Assembly: GCF_006094695.1 (NCBI RefSeq)
Contig: NZ_CP035103.1
Span: 1,364,001 to 1,428,000, forward strand
DNA from: Kocuria rosea
GTDB lineage: Bacteria; Actinomycetota; Actinomycetes; Actinomycetales; Micrococcaceae
DNA: 64,000 nt
Direction: 5' to 3'
A program made the position numbers and the translations under genes. Positions 24,859 through 33,210 of this stretch are shown piece by piece; the first letter of the stretch is position 1, and each line of letters begins with the position of its first letter. The notes under the pieces are model-generated. The model was not told where the DNA came from and did no database searches. It saw nothing but the letters and a program-made list of their open reading frames with translations.

Positions 24859-25815
24859 TCAGTTGGCGTGCAGCGCCGCGTTGAGCTCCACGGTCCCGCC
24901 GGCGCGGGGCAGCACCTCGACGGCGCCGGTGAGGGAGTTGCGGCGGAACAGCAGGTTGGACAGGCCCGAGAGCTCCGAGGCCTTGGCCGTGGACCGCTCG
25001 CCGTCGGAGTGCACGCTCACCCGGGTGCCGGCGGTGACGTAGAGGCCGGCCTCGACCACGCAGTCGTCGCCGAGGGAGATGCCGACACCGGAGTTGGCGC
25101 CGAGCAGCACGCGCTCGCCCACGGTGATCCGCTCCTTGCCGCCGCCGGAGAGGGTGCCCATGATGGAGGCGCCGCCGCCCACGTCCGTGGCGTCGCCCAC
25201 GACCACGCCGGCGCTGATCCTGCCCTCGACCATGGACTGGCCCAGGGTGCCGGCGTTGAAGTTGACGAAGCCCTCGTGCATCACCGTGGTGCCCTCGGCG
25301 AGGTGGGCGCCGAGCCGGATCCGGCTGGCGTCGCCGATCCGCACGCCCGCGGGGACCACGTAGTCCACCATTCGCGGGAACTTGTCCACGCTGTGCACGG
25401 TCACGTGCCCGCCGGAGGCCTTCATCCGGAGCAGCGCGAAGGTCAGCTCCTCGGCGAGCACGGGCCCGCGGTCCGTCCAGGCGACGTTGGCGAGCAGGCC
25501 GAACACGCCGTCGAGGTTCAGGGTGTTGGGGCGCACGAGGCGGTGGGAGAGCAGGTGCAGGCGCAGGTAGGCGTCCGCGGCGTCGGCGGGCGCGGCGTCG
25601 AGGTCGATCGAGGTCTCGACGATCTCGCTGCGGACGTTGCGGTCGGGGTCGGCGGTGGCCGCGAGCCGCAGGTCCGCGTCGAGGGAGGTGTCGACCGCGT
25701 CGGAGAGGGACGGGGCGGGGTACCAGACGTCGAGGACGGTGCCCTCCTTGGGGCCCGAGGCCACGACGGTGGCCAGGCCGAGTCCGGAGGCGGGACGAGA
25801 GGTGGAAGAAGTCAT
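24859..25815 (-). CDS. dapD: Tetrahydrodipicolinate N-succinyltransferase
   Basis: A 318-residue enzyme that succinylates tetrahydrodipicolinate, the committed step of the succinylase DAP/lysine route. It is the long actinobacterial type: an N-terminal domain (about 1-110), then a left-handed beta-helix built from hexapeptide repeats ([73 protein letters not shown]). [10 protein letters not shown] and the Glu in MHEG are substrate contacts. The ATG at 25815 is chosen over 25824 because a -10 box (TAGGAT) ends 7 bases upstream and overlaps the other ATG. Divergent from dapE. Confidence 0.93.
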   Translation of the reverse strand: MTSSTSRPASGLGLATVVASGPKEGTVLDVWYPAPSLSDAVDTSLDADLRLAATADPDRNVRSEIVETSIDLDAAPADAADAYLRLHLLSHRLVRPNTLNLDGVFGLLANVAWTDRGPVLAEELTFALLRMKASGGHVTVHSVDKFPRMVDYVVPAGVRIGDASRIRLGAHLAEGTTVMHEGFVNFNAGTLGQSMVEGRISAGVVVGDATDVGGGASIMGTLSGGGKERITVGERVLLGANSGVGISLGDDCVVEAGLYVTAGTRVSVHSDGERSTAKASELSGLSNLLFRRNSLTGAVEVLPRAGGTVELNAALHAN

Positions 25816-25822
25816 GGCCTCC

Positions 25823-25828
25823 ATCCTA
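25823..25828 (-). promoter_or_regulatory. -10 box (TAGGAT), leaderless dapD promoter
   Basis: Seven bases before the ATG at 25815. The dapE -10 box faces the other way 47 bases off. Confidence 0.55.
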
Positions 25829-25874
25829 CGGGGGACGCCGGGACGGGGCCGACGGGCGGCTGCGGCCTCCCCGT

Positions 25875-25880
25875 TATGCT
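25875..25880 (+). promoter_or_regulatory. -10 box (TATGCT), leaderless dapE promoter
   Basis: Seven bases before the ATG at 25888. Together with the dapD box it forms a compact divergent promoter (25815-25888). Confidence 0.55.
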
Positions 25881-25887
25881 GGCAGCC

Positions 25888-26985
25888 ATGATCGCACCGG
25901 AGCTGGACCTCGCCGCGGACCCCGCCGACCTGACGGCCGCCCTCATCGACATCGCGTCCGTCTCGGGCTCGGAGGGTCCCCTGGCCGACGCCGTCGAGGC
26001 CGCGCTGCGCCGGCTCCCGCACCTCACCGTGCACCGGGACGGGGACGCCGTGGTGGCGCGCACCGACCTCGGCCGCGCCGAGCGGGTGGTGCTCGCCGGC
26101 CACCTCGACACCGTGCCCCTGCCGACCGCGCCCGGCGCCCGGGGGACCGTGCCCGCCACGTGGACGGGGGCCGACGGCGACCGGGTGCTCTACGGCCGGG
26201 GTGCCACCGACATGAAGGGCGGCGTGGCCGTCCAGCTCGTCCTGGCCGCGGCCCTGACGGCGCCGAACCGGGACATCACCTACGTCTTCTACGACCACGA
26301 GGAGGTCGACGCCGACGCGAGCGGGCTGGGCCGGCTCCAGCGCCACGCCCCCGAGCTGCTCGAGGCGGACTTCGCGGTGCTGCTCGAGCCCACCGACGGG
26401 ACCGTGGAGGGCGGGTGCAACGGCACGATGCGCTTCCGCATCACCACCACCGGCCGTGCCGCCCACTCGGGGCGGTCCTGGATCGGGGAGAACGCGATCC
26501 ACAAGCAGGCCGACGTCCTCGCCCGTCTGGCGGCCTACGAGCCGCGGACCGTGGCGGTGGAGGGGCTCGAGTACCGCGAGGGGCTCAACGCGATCCGGAT
26601 CGGCGGCGGCGTGGCCGGCAACGTGGTCCCGGACACCGCCCACGTGGAGATCAACTACCGCTTCGCCCCGGACAAGAGCCCCGAGGACGCCGTGGCGCAC
26701 GTGCGGGAGGTGTTCGCCGGCTACGAGATCGAGCTCACGGACCTCTCCCCGGCGGCGCGCCCCGGCCTGGACCGTCCCGCGGCCGCCGCGTTCGTGGCCG
26801 CGGTGGGCCAGGAGCCCAAGCCCAAGTACGGCTGGACGGACGTGGCCCGCTTCTCGCAGATGGGCGTGCCCGCCGTGAACTTCGGCCCCGGCGACGCCCT
26901 GCTGGCCCACACGGACGACGAGCACGTGAGTGCCGACGCGGTCCGGGAGTGCTGCCGGGCCCTGGCCGCGTGGCTCACGGCCTGA
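25888..26985 (+). CDS. dapE: Succinyl-diaminopimelate desuccinylase
   Basis: A 365-residue M20-family di-zinc hydrolase that releases succinate from N-succinyl-LL-DAP. Metal ligands and catalytic residues: His in [11 protein letters not shown], Asp in [10 protein letters not shown], Glu pair in YDHEEVD (general base plus ligand), Glu in [15 protein letters not shown], and His in [10 protein letters not shown] near the end. The dimerisation/lid domain (about 180-290) is present. With dapC and dapD nearby the organism clearly uses the succinylase branch. ATG 7 bases after the -10 box. Confidence 0.94.
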   Translation: MIAPELDLAADPADLTAALIDIASVSGSEGPLADAVEAALRRLPHLTVHRDGDAVVARTDLGRAERVVLAGHLDTVPLPTAPGARGTVPATWTGADGDRVLYGRGATDMKGGVAVQLVLAAALTAPNRDITYVFYDHEEVDADASGLGRLQRHAPELLEADFAVLLEPTDGTVEGGCNGTMRFRITTTGRAAHSGRSWIGENAIHKQADVLARLAAYEPRTVAVEGLEYREGLNAIRIGGGVAGNVVPDTAHVEINYRFAPDKSPEDAVAHVREVFAGYEIELTDLSPAARPGLDRPAAAAFVAAVGQEPKPKYGWTDVARFSQMGVPAVNFGPGDALLAHTDDEHVSADAVRECCRALAAWLTA

Positions 26986-26991
26986 GCGGCG

Positions 26992-27864
26992 TCAGACGGT
27001 CGTCTCCTCGGCGGCCATGGGCCCCTCGGCCGGCTTGGTCCGGCCCGCGGTGCGGAAGCTGAGGAACCGCGACAGCCACGCGGCCAGCAGGGTCAGCAGG
27101 TAGTTGATGAGCACGAAGACCAGCGCCACCACGAACAGCGTCTGCAGGATGTTGCCGTCCCCGGAGCCCAGGCGCCGAGCGCTCGCGAGCAGCTCCGGGT
27201 AGGTGATGATGTAGCCCAGCGCGGTGTCCTTGAGGATCACCACGAACTGGCTGACCATCGAGGGCAGCATCGCGGTGAGGGCCTGGGGGAGCTCGATCAT
27301 CCGCAGGGACCGGGAGGGCGTGAGCCCGATGACCAGGCCCGCCTCGCGCTGGCCCTTGGGCAGCTGGTGCACGCCGGAGCGGATGAGCTCGGCGATGACC
27401 GACCCGTTGTAGAACATCAGGCCCAGCACCACGGCCCAGAACGGCACGTTGGCGGGCTCGACCAGGCCGGCGCGGCCGATGCCCAGGTAGAAGAAGATCA
27501 TCATCACCAGCACGGGCACGGCCCGGAAGAACTCGACCACCACGGTGCAGACGAAGCGCACCGGGGCCAGCTGGGAGAGCCGGCCGAGACCGAAGACCAG
27601 GCCGAAGGCGATCGAGAGGGCCACCGCCAGCAGCGCGGCCCGCAGGGTCTCCCACAGCCCCGGGAGCAGGAAGTTCTCCCAGGCCCGGGCGGTGAGCAGC
27701 GGGGTCCACCGGTCGGCGTCCAGCTGGCCCTGCTCGGCGAGCGCGCCGAGCACGACCCAGGCGAGCGCGGCGATCAGCAGGACTCCCGCCACGTTGAAGA
27801 GCAGCGTGAGCCGGCGGGCACGCGGCCCCTGCACGTCGAAGAGGACGTTCTGGGTCTTGGCCAT
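26992..27864 (-). CDS. gluD: Glutamate/polar amino-acid ABC transporter permease GluD
   Basis: A 290-residue permease of the HisM family. An N-terminal membrane helix (LFNVAGVLLIAALAWVVLGAL) precedes a soluble loop and the core with five helices. The ATPase-docking EAA loop is seen as EAGLVIGLTPSRSLRMIELPQALTAMLPS. The last about 20 residues (RTAGRTKPAEGPMAAEETTV) are a polar tail. Its ATG at 27864 overlaps the last base of the gluC stop (TGATG), so the two permeases should be made in equal amounts. Last gene of gluABCD; it stops 6 bases from the dapE stop. Confidence 0.9.
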   Translation of the reverse strand: MAKTQNVLFDVQGPRARRLTLLFNVAGVLLIAALAWVVLGALAEQGQLDADRWTPLLTARAWENFLLPGLWETLRAALLAVALSIAFGLVFGLGRLSQLAPVRFVCTVVVEFFRAVPVLVMMIFFYLGIGRAGLVEPANVPFWAVVLGLMFYNGSVIAELIRSGVHQLPKGQREAGLVIGLTPSRSLRMIELPQALTAMLPSMVSQFVVILKDTALGYIITYPELLASARRLGSGDGNILQTLFVVALVFVLINYLLTLLAAWLSRFLSFRTAGRTKPAEGPMAAEETTV

Positions 27865-28550
27865 CAGCGCTTCACCGCCAGCTTCCGGGAGGCCCAGGTG
27901 GTCAGCAGGCCCACCGGGACGACGATCAGGACGAAGCCGAGCGCCACCACCAGGAAGATCGCGATGATCACGTCCGGGCGGAACTCGATCATGGTCTTCA
28001 TGAGGGAGGAGATCTCGGTGACCGACGCGGCCGCGGCCACCGTCGTGTTCTTCGTCAGGGCGATCAGGGTGTTGCCGAGCGGGGTGATCGCCCCGCGCAG
28101 CGCCTGCGGGAAGACGATCAGCCGGGCCGCGGGCAGGAAGCTCAGCCCGATGGCCCGGGCCGCCTCGGCCTGCCCGGCCGGCACCGTGTTGACGCCGGAG
28201 CGGATGGCCTCGCAGACGAAGGCCGCGTGGTAGAGGCTCAGGCCGATCACGGCGTAGAGGAAGAAGTTCCGGTTGAAGTCCGAGGAGAGGTTGATGCCGA
28301 GCTGGCTCCACACGCCCAGGACCAGGAACACGAGGATGATCGTCAGCGGCGTGTTGCGGAACAGGTTCACGTACGTGGTGCCGAGCAGCCGCAGGGACGC
28401 GATGGGTGAGATGCGCATCAGGGCGATCAGGGCGCCGAGGACCGCCGAGCCGATCGCGGCCCAGAAGGTCAGCTGCAGGTTGACCCAGAACGCGCCCGGC
28501 ACGTCGTACTGGGCGAACAGACTGGCGAAGTCGGTCAGATAGTCGTTCAC
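27864..28550 (-). CDS. gluC: Glutamate/polar amino-acid ABC transporter permease GluC
   Basis: A 228-residue HisM-type permease with five membrane helices. The EAA loop AEAARAIGLSFLPAARLIVFPQALRGAITPLGN contacts the GluA ATPase. FRNTPLTIILVFLVLG is the conserved early helix. Start is GTG at 28550 with GGGAG upstream. It forms a heterodimer channel with GluD. It follows gluB after a 134-base gap that contains a strong hairpin, which probably lowers permease expression relative to the binding protein. Confidence 0.9.
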   Translation of the reverse strand: MNDYLTDFASLFAQYDVPGAFWVNLQLTFWAAIGSAVLGALIALMRISPIASLRLLGTTYVNLFRNTPLTIILVFLVLGVWSQLGINLSSDFNRNFFLYAVIGLSLYHAAFVCEAIRSGVNTVPAGQAEAARAIGLSFLPAARLIVFPQALRGAITPLGNTLIALTKNTTVAAAASVTEISSLMKTMIEFRPDVIIAIFLVVALGFVLIVVPVGLLTTWASRKLAVKR

Positions 28551-28633
28551 GGGAGCTCCCGGGGATCGGGCAGGTCCTGGGTCACGGAAGGCCCCTTCGT
28601 CGCGGATCGGTCGGCGTGCTGCGCGGTCGCGGT

Positions 28634-28666
28634 CCCGTGGCCGGCCGGTCGCCGGCCGGCCACGGG
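28634..28666 (-). terminator. Intercistronic hairpin between gluB and gluC
   Basis: Fifteen-base perfect arms (28634-28648 and 28652-28666), 3-base loop, no U-tract. It lies inside the operon, 18 bases after the gluB stop. It is more likely a partial terminator or mRNA stabiliser for gluAB than a full terminator. Confidence 0.65.
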
Positions 28667-28684
28667 GTGCTCACGCGTCCGGGG

Positions 28685-29539
28685 TCACTCGCCGCAGGGC
28701 TCGGGCTCCGGCGGGTTGAGCTCGGCGTTGTAGGTGTAGTCGGCGCCCTCGGTGTTGGCCGTGACGGCCTCCTCCCAGGCGCCCTCGTCGATCATCTTGG
28801 TGATGGCCTCGTTGACGGCCTCGCACTGGTCGGAGCCGTCGGGCAGGCCCACGCCGTAGCGCTCCTCGGAGAAGGTGTTGCCGACCACCTTGAACTTGCC
28901 CTGGTTGGCGTCGGTCGAGGCGAGGCCGGCGAGGATGATGTCGTCGGTGGTCACGGCGTCCACCTGGCCGGACTCGAGCGCCGTGAGGCAGTCGGCGTAG
29001 CCGGGCTGCTCGACGAGGTTGGCGCCGGGCTGGTCGTCCTTGACCTTCTGCGCGGAGGTCGATCCGGTCACCGAGCACAGGTTCTTGCCCTCGAGGTCGT
29101 CGGGGCCGGCGATCGAGGAGTCGTCGGTGCGCACCAGCAGGTCCTGGCCGGCCACGAAGTAGGGGCCGGCGAAGTCCACGGTCTGGTCGCGCTCCTCGGT
29201 GATCGAGTAGGTCGCGAAGATCATGTCCACCTGGTCGTTGGAGAGCATGTTCTCGCGGTTGGCGGAGGGGGACTCGACCCACTCGATCTGGTCCTCGGAG
29301 TAGCCGAGCTCGGTGGCGACGTACTTCGCGACGTCGACGTCGAAGCCGGTGTACTCGCTGCCGTCGCGGTAGCCGAGGCCGGGCTGGTCGAACTTGATGC
29401 CGATCCGCACGGACTCGCCCGAGCCGCCGCCCTCGCCGCCTGCACCGGACCCGCCGTCGTCGCCACCTCCGCACGCGGTGAGGGTCAGGGCCGCGGCCGC
29501 GGCCATCGCGGCCAGTCCGAGGGGCTTGCTGCTGCGCAT
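28685..29539 (-). CDS. gluB: Glutamate-binding lipoprotein GluB
   Basis: A 284-residue solute-binding protein. Signal peptide with lipobox LTLTAC (Cys23 lipidated), then a Gly/Ser/Asp linker, then the two-lobed SBP_bac_3 domain: GIKFDQPGLGY, GFDVDVAKYVATELG and RENMLSNDQVDMIFATYSITEERDQTVDFAGPYFVAGQDLLVR. The Arg and Asp at ligand positions fit acidic amino acids such as glutamate. Two pairs of Cys (in NLCSVTG/ADCLTAL and DQCEAVN/EPCGE) may form disulfides outside the cell. ATG with AAGGAG upstream; gluA lies 53 bases ahead on the same strand. Confidence 0.92.
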   Translation of the reverse strand: MRSSKPLGLAAMAAAAALTLTACGGGDDGGSGAGGEGGGSGESVRIGIKFDQPGLGYRDGSEYTGFDVDVAKYVATELGYSEDQIEWVESPSANRENMLSNDQVDMIFATYSITEERDQTVDFAGPYFVAGQDLLVRTDDSSIAGPDDLEGKNLCSVTGSTSAQKVKDDQPGANLVEQPGYADCLTALESGQVDAVTTDDIILAGLASTDANQGKFKVVGNTFSEERYGVGLPDGSDQCEAVNEAITKMIDEGAWEEAVTANTEGADYTYNAELNPPEPEPCGE

Positions 29540-29592
29540 GGTGTGCTCCTTGCTGTGGAGGTGGTGGCGTGGGTCGGAGGGTCGGGGGACGG

Positions 29593-30384
<792 letters not shown>

Positions 30385-30390
30385 ACCGGA

Positions 30391-30396
30391 AAGATA
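30391..30396 (-). promoter_or_regulatory. -10 box (TATCTT) of the gluABCD promoter
   Basis: Six bases before the ATG at 30384 on the minus strand, implying a leaderless operon message. It is followed upstream by an unusually AT-rich stretch. Confidence 0.5.
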
Positions 30397-30422
30397 TCCC
30401 AGATTCGTTCCGTGTGATGCCG

Positions 30423-30441
30423 AACACGTTGCAATCGTGTT
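30423..30441. promoter_or_regulatory. Inverted repeat upstream of gluA, possible operator
   Basis: AACACG and CGTGTT are separated by the 7 bases TTGCAAT, giving a perfect 6+6 inverted repeat in the AT-rich gap between gluA and the DivIVA-like gene. It sits 27-45 bases upstream of the gluA -10 box, so it could bind a regulator. No known box (for example AmtR) matches by eye. Confidence 0.4.
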
Positions 30442-30496
30442 AATTGCTTACCCGTCCGTAGAAATGTTGCGGCGCCCCGTCCCGCCCGGCGGCGCA

Positions 30497-30502
30497 TAGC
30501 CT
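30497..30502 (+). promoter_or_regulatory. -10 box (TAGCCT) of the DivIVA-like gene
   Basis: Seven bases before the ATG at 30510; the interval GGAGGAC also looks like a ribosome-binding site. Confidence 0.5.
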
Positions 30503-30509
30503 GGAGGAC

Positions 30510-30818
30510 ATGACCGAGATCCTCGTGGTGCTGTCCGGGCTCGTGCTGCTGCTCACGGTCGTGGGCGTCGTGGTCCTCGGCCGCGACCGCCTCGCCGAGC
30601 GGGTCGTGCCCGCCCGGGACGGGATCGCCGTGGCGCGCGCCCCCGGGGCGCCGCTCGTGCTGCCCGAGCACCCGACGGCGGAGGACGTGGAGCGGATCGC
30701 GTTCTCCGTACGGCGCCGCGGCTACGACCCCGCGGAGGTCCACGCCGTGCTGGCCCACCTCGCGGACCGGCTGCCGCCGCCGGAGGACCCGCCGTCCCGC
30801 CCGGTGCCGGGGGCGTGA
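30510..30818 (+). CDS. Small membrane-anchored DivIVA-domain protein
   Basis: A 102-residue protein with one N-terminal membrane segment (about residues 4-23, ILVVLSGLVLLLTVVGVVVLG). RIAFSVRRRGYDPAEVHAVLAHLADRL (about 62-88) is the short DivIVA motif (RRGYDPAEVD) that recognises curved membrane or partners in actinobacterial growth and division proteins. The linker is Pro-rich. The stop overlaps the start of the mannosyltransferase gene (GTGA). A cell-envelope role is plausible. Confidence 0.7.
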   Translation: MTEILVVLSGLVLLLTVVGVVVLGRDRLAERVVPARDGIAVARAPGAPLVLPEHPTAEDVERIAFSVRRRGYDPAEVHAVLAHLADRLPPPEDPPSRPVPGA

Positions 30819-32038
30819 GCGGCCGGACGGCCGTGGCCCTCCGGACGGCCGTGGCCCTCCGGTGGACCCGGGCTCCCTGGTGGGCACAGGCCCTGCTGGT
30901 CTGGGCGGCTTCCCGGCTCTGGGCCTGGGCCGTGTTCACCACGGTGGGCCGGCAGCAGGGTCCCGGTCCGTGGGGGGACGGCGCCCTGGGCTACCTCGAG
31001 TTCACCGGGACCTGGGACTCGGACTGGTACGAGCGCATCGCCCGGGAGGGCTATCCCGCGTCCCTGCCCCGGGACGCGGCCGGGCAGGTGCAGGAGAACG
31101 CCTGGGCGTTCTACCCGGTCTTCCCGATGGTCGTGCGGGTGGTCTCGGCGGCCACCGGCGCGGGGTGGGACGCGGCCGCGTCGGCCGTGTCCCTGGCCGC
31201 GAGCCTGGGCGCCGTCCTGCTCGTCCACCGGCTGTTCCTCCGGCTCGCCCCTCCGGCCACCGCCCTGTGGGGTGTCGCGTTCGTCGCGTTCAGCCCGGTC
31301 GCCCCGGTGCTGCAGGTCCCCTACGCCGAGTCGCTGCACCTGCTGCTGCTCGCGGGCGCCCTGCTGCTGGTGGCCCGGGGGAACCACCTGGCGGCCGCCC
31401 CCGTGGTGCTCCTGATGTGCCTGACGCGCCCGGCGGGGGTCCCCTTCGCGGCGGCCCTGGGGATCACGTGGCTCGTGCGCTCCGTGCGCCGGCACCGGGC
31501 CGGGGAGCTGCGCCGCGCGGCGGAAGCCGTCGACGGGCTGTTCGGCCTCGCGGTCCTGGCGTGCGGCGCGGCCCTCGCCTGGCCGGCGATCGCGTGGGCC
31601 GTCACGGGCGAGCCGACCGCGTACACCGACACCGAGACGGCGTGGCGGGGCGGGGGAGGGCTGGAGCCGGTGGTGCCCTGGTTCGACGCCGCCGCCGGGC
31701 TGTTCGGCCCCGTGCTCGGGCTCGCCGCGCCCGTGCTGCTGGTCGCGGGCGGGACGGTGCTGCTGGGCACCCGCGTGGTGCGGGAGCGGCTGGACCTGCT
31801 CACGCGCGTGTGGCTGGCGAGCTACGCCGTGTACCTGCTCCTCTTCCTGCACCCCCAGAGCAGCACCTTCCGGCTGCTGCTGCCGCTGTTCCCCCTCGCC
31901 CTGCCGCTGGCCGCGGTCTCGGACTCGCGCGCCTACCGGGTGGCCTGCGTGGTGTTCGGCGCGCTGCTCCAGCTCGTCTGGGTCGGCTGGCTGTGGCACT
32001 GGAAGCAGCTGCCCGGGGGCGGGGACTACCCGCCCTGA
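30815..32038 (+). CDS. PIG-V-like mannosyltransferase family membrane protein
   Basis: A 407-residue polytopic protein of the GT-C fold. WDSDWYERIAREGYP (about residues 69-83) is the first-loop acidic motif, AFYPVFPMVVRV and PYAESLHLLLLAGALLL are shared with GPI-mannosyltransferase PIG-V relatives, which use a polyprenyl-phosphate sugar. In actinobacteria such enzymes act in lipoglycan or protein mannosylation; the acceptor is unknown. GTG at 30815 overlaps the upstream stop. Near the N-terminus an 18-bp sequence is tandemly duplicated, giving TAVALR twice. Confidence 0.75.
   Translation: MSGRTAVALRTAVALRWTRAPWWAQALLVWAASRLWAWAVFTTVGRQQGPGPWGDGALGYLEFTGTWDSDWYERIAREGYPASLPRDAAGQVQENAWAFYPVFPMVVRVVSAATGAGWDAAASAVSLAASLGAVLLVHRLFLRLAPPATALWGVAFVAFSPVAPVLQVPYAESLHLLLLAGALLLVARGNHLAAAPVVLLMCLTRPAGVPFAAALGITWLVRSVRRHRAGELRRAAEAVDGLFGLAVLACGAALAWPAIAWAVTGEPTAYTDTETAWRGGGGLEPVVPWFDAAAGLFGPVLGLAAPVLLVAGGTVLLGTRVVRERLDLLTRVWLASYAVYLLLFLHPQSSTFRLLLPLFPLALPLAAVSDSRAYRVACVVFGALLQLVWVGWLWHWKQLPGGGDYPP
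30823..30858 (+). repeat. Two-copy 18-bp tandem repeat in the mannosyltransferase start
   Basis: Bases 30823-30840 and 30841-30858 are identical and in frame, duplicating six residues at positions 4-15. Slippage can change the copy number without a frameshift. Confidence 0.8.
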
Positions 32039-32963
32039 TCCCGTCCGCACCCCGCGCCGGGCACGCCGACGCGGACCCCCGGGCGCCGGGGTGGTCCGGG
32101 TCCACGGTTGCGGCTCGGATAGGATGGGAGCCACACCAATCGAGGAAGAGGAGTTCCCACATGGCGGCCATGAAGCCGAGAACCGGTGACGGACCGATGG
32201 AGGTCACCAAGGAGGGGCGGAGCCTGATCATGCGGGTGCCGCTCGAGGGCGGCGGACGGCTGGTGGTCGAGCTGAAGCCGGCCGAGGCCGCGGAGCTCAA
32301 GGAGTGCCTGGCCGGCGTCACCGAGTGACCACCGGCGCGGACGGCCAGCAGCAGCCCGGAGCCGGTCGTCAACAGGGCGGTGCTGAAGCGCTCGTCCTCC
32401 CGGAACAGCCGGTGCACGGCCCGCATCGTCCGGGTGTTCTCCTCGCGGTTGGCCGGCTGCGCCACCTTGTCCTGGGACAGGGCGTCGTTGACCACGAGCA
32501 TCCCGCCCGGGCGCAGCAGCCGGACGGCCTCCTCGGCGTAGTCGAGGGTCCCCTCGGGGTCGGCGTCGAGGAACACGAGGTCGTAGGCGCCGGCGCTCAA
32601 CCGTGGCATCACGAGGGACGCGCGGCCGGGGATCGTGCGGGTCCGGCTCGTCGGGATCCCGGCCTCCCGGAACGTGTCGCGGGCCGCGCGCAGCGCCCGG
32701 ATGTCGGTGTCGATCGTGGTCAGCACGGACGTGCCGGGCAGACCGCGCAGCAGGGCGAGACCGGACACCCCGGCCCCCGTGCCCACCTCGACCACGGTGG
32801 CGGGCCGGGCCGCCGCGGCGAGCACGGTCAGGGCGGCGGCCGTCCCCGGGGTCACCGGGGGGATGCGCAGGGCGAGGGACCGCTCCCGGGCGCGGTAGGC
32901 GAGCTCGTCCTCGGCGGCGAACGCCTCGGCGTACGACCAGCTCGTCGTCTTGTCCGCGCCCAT
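31800..32963 (-). CDS. SAM-dependent O-methyltransferase (class I, COMT-like) with abnormal 3' extension
   Basis: The conserved enzyme is about 209 residues (32963 to about 32337): VVEVGTGAGVSGLALL (SAM motif I, about residues 58-73), TTIDTDIRALRAAR, FLDADPEGTLDYAEEAVRLLRPGGMLVVNDAL (metal/SAM site), ending GSGLLLAVRA, where relatives stop. No stop codon occurs there; the frame stays open for a further 179 codons to 31800, antisense through all of DUF3117. The extra residues are Ala/Arg/Pro-rich and unlike any family, so I doubt they are functional. The ATG at 32963 has AAGGGCGG upstream and a -10 box at 32998. Possible causes are a lost stop, a sequencing error or real long overlap. Substrate unknown. 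Confidence 0.75.
   Translation of the reverse strand: MGADKTTSWSYAEAFAAEDELAYRARERSLALRIPPVTPGTAAALTVLAAAARPATVVEVGTGAGVSGLALLRGLPGTSVLTTIDTDIRALRAARDTFREAGIPTSRTRTIPGRASLVMPRLSAGAYDLVFLDADPEGTLDYAEEAVRLLRPGGMLVVNDALSQDKVAQPANREENTRTMRAVHRLFREDERFSTALLTTGSGLLLAVRAGGHSVTPARHSLSSAASAGFSSTTSRPPPSSGTRMIRLRPSLVTSIGPSPVLGFMAAMWELLFLDWCGSHPIRAATVDPDHPGARGSASACPARGADGIRAGSPRPRAAASSATASRPRRAGAARRTPRRPPGRRASPRPRPAAGRGGTAAAAAGRCCSGGAGRGAGTRRSSPATRA
32120..32125 (+). promoter_or_regulatory. -10 box (TAGGAT) of the DUF3117 gene
   Basis: It predicts a leader of about 30 bases holding the purine-rich ribosome-binding stretch at 32141-32152. Confidence 0.45.
32161..32328 (+). CDS. DUF3117-family small actinobacterial protein
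   Basis: A 55-residue protein, MAAMKPRTGDGPMEVTKEGR at its start then SLIMRVPLEGGGRLVVELKPAEAAELKECLAGVTE. This is the highly conserved DUF3117 family of high-GC Gram-positives, of unknown function, with beta-strand then helix. Ribosome-binding site GAGGAAGAGGAG upstream of ATG. The whole gene lies opposite the unexplained extension of the O-methyltransferase frame. Its conservation makes this the more credible of the two overlapping frames. Confidence 0.88.
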   Translation: MAAMKPRTGDGPMEVTKEGRSLIMRVPLEGGGRLVVELKPAEAAELKECLAGVTE

Positions 32964-32997
32964 GGTCCGCCCTTCGTCGCTGTAGTGGATGCGCGCC

Positions 32998-33003
32998 ATC
33001 CTA
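32998..33003 (-). promoter_or_regulatory. -10 box (TAGGAT) of the O-methyltransferase gene
   Basis: Predicts a transcript start near 32991 and a 28-base leader containing AAGGGCGG. Confidence 0.45.
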
Positions 33004-33210
33004 CCGGCTGGGCCCGTCCGTCCGGCCACCGTCCAGTCGGCATCCAGCTTCCCGGTCGATCATGGAGACGATCACGACGTCTTCCACGGACCTGTTCGCG
33101 GGCCTCCTCACGGAGCGGTCCGTGCACCCGCTCCCGACGCCGACCGCGGCACGGGACCGGGCACGGGCCCACCCGGAGCCCGCCGCCCGACCACCGCACG
33201 AGGAGGACCG

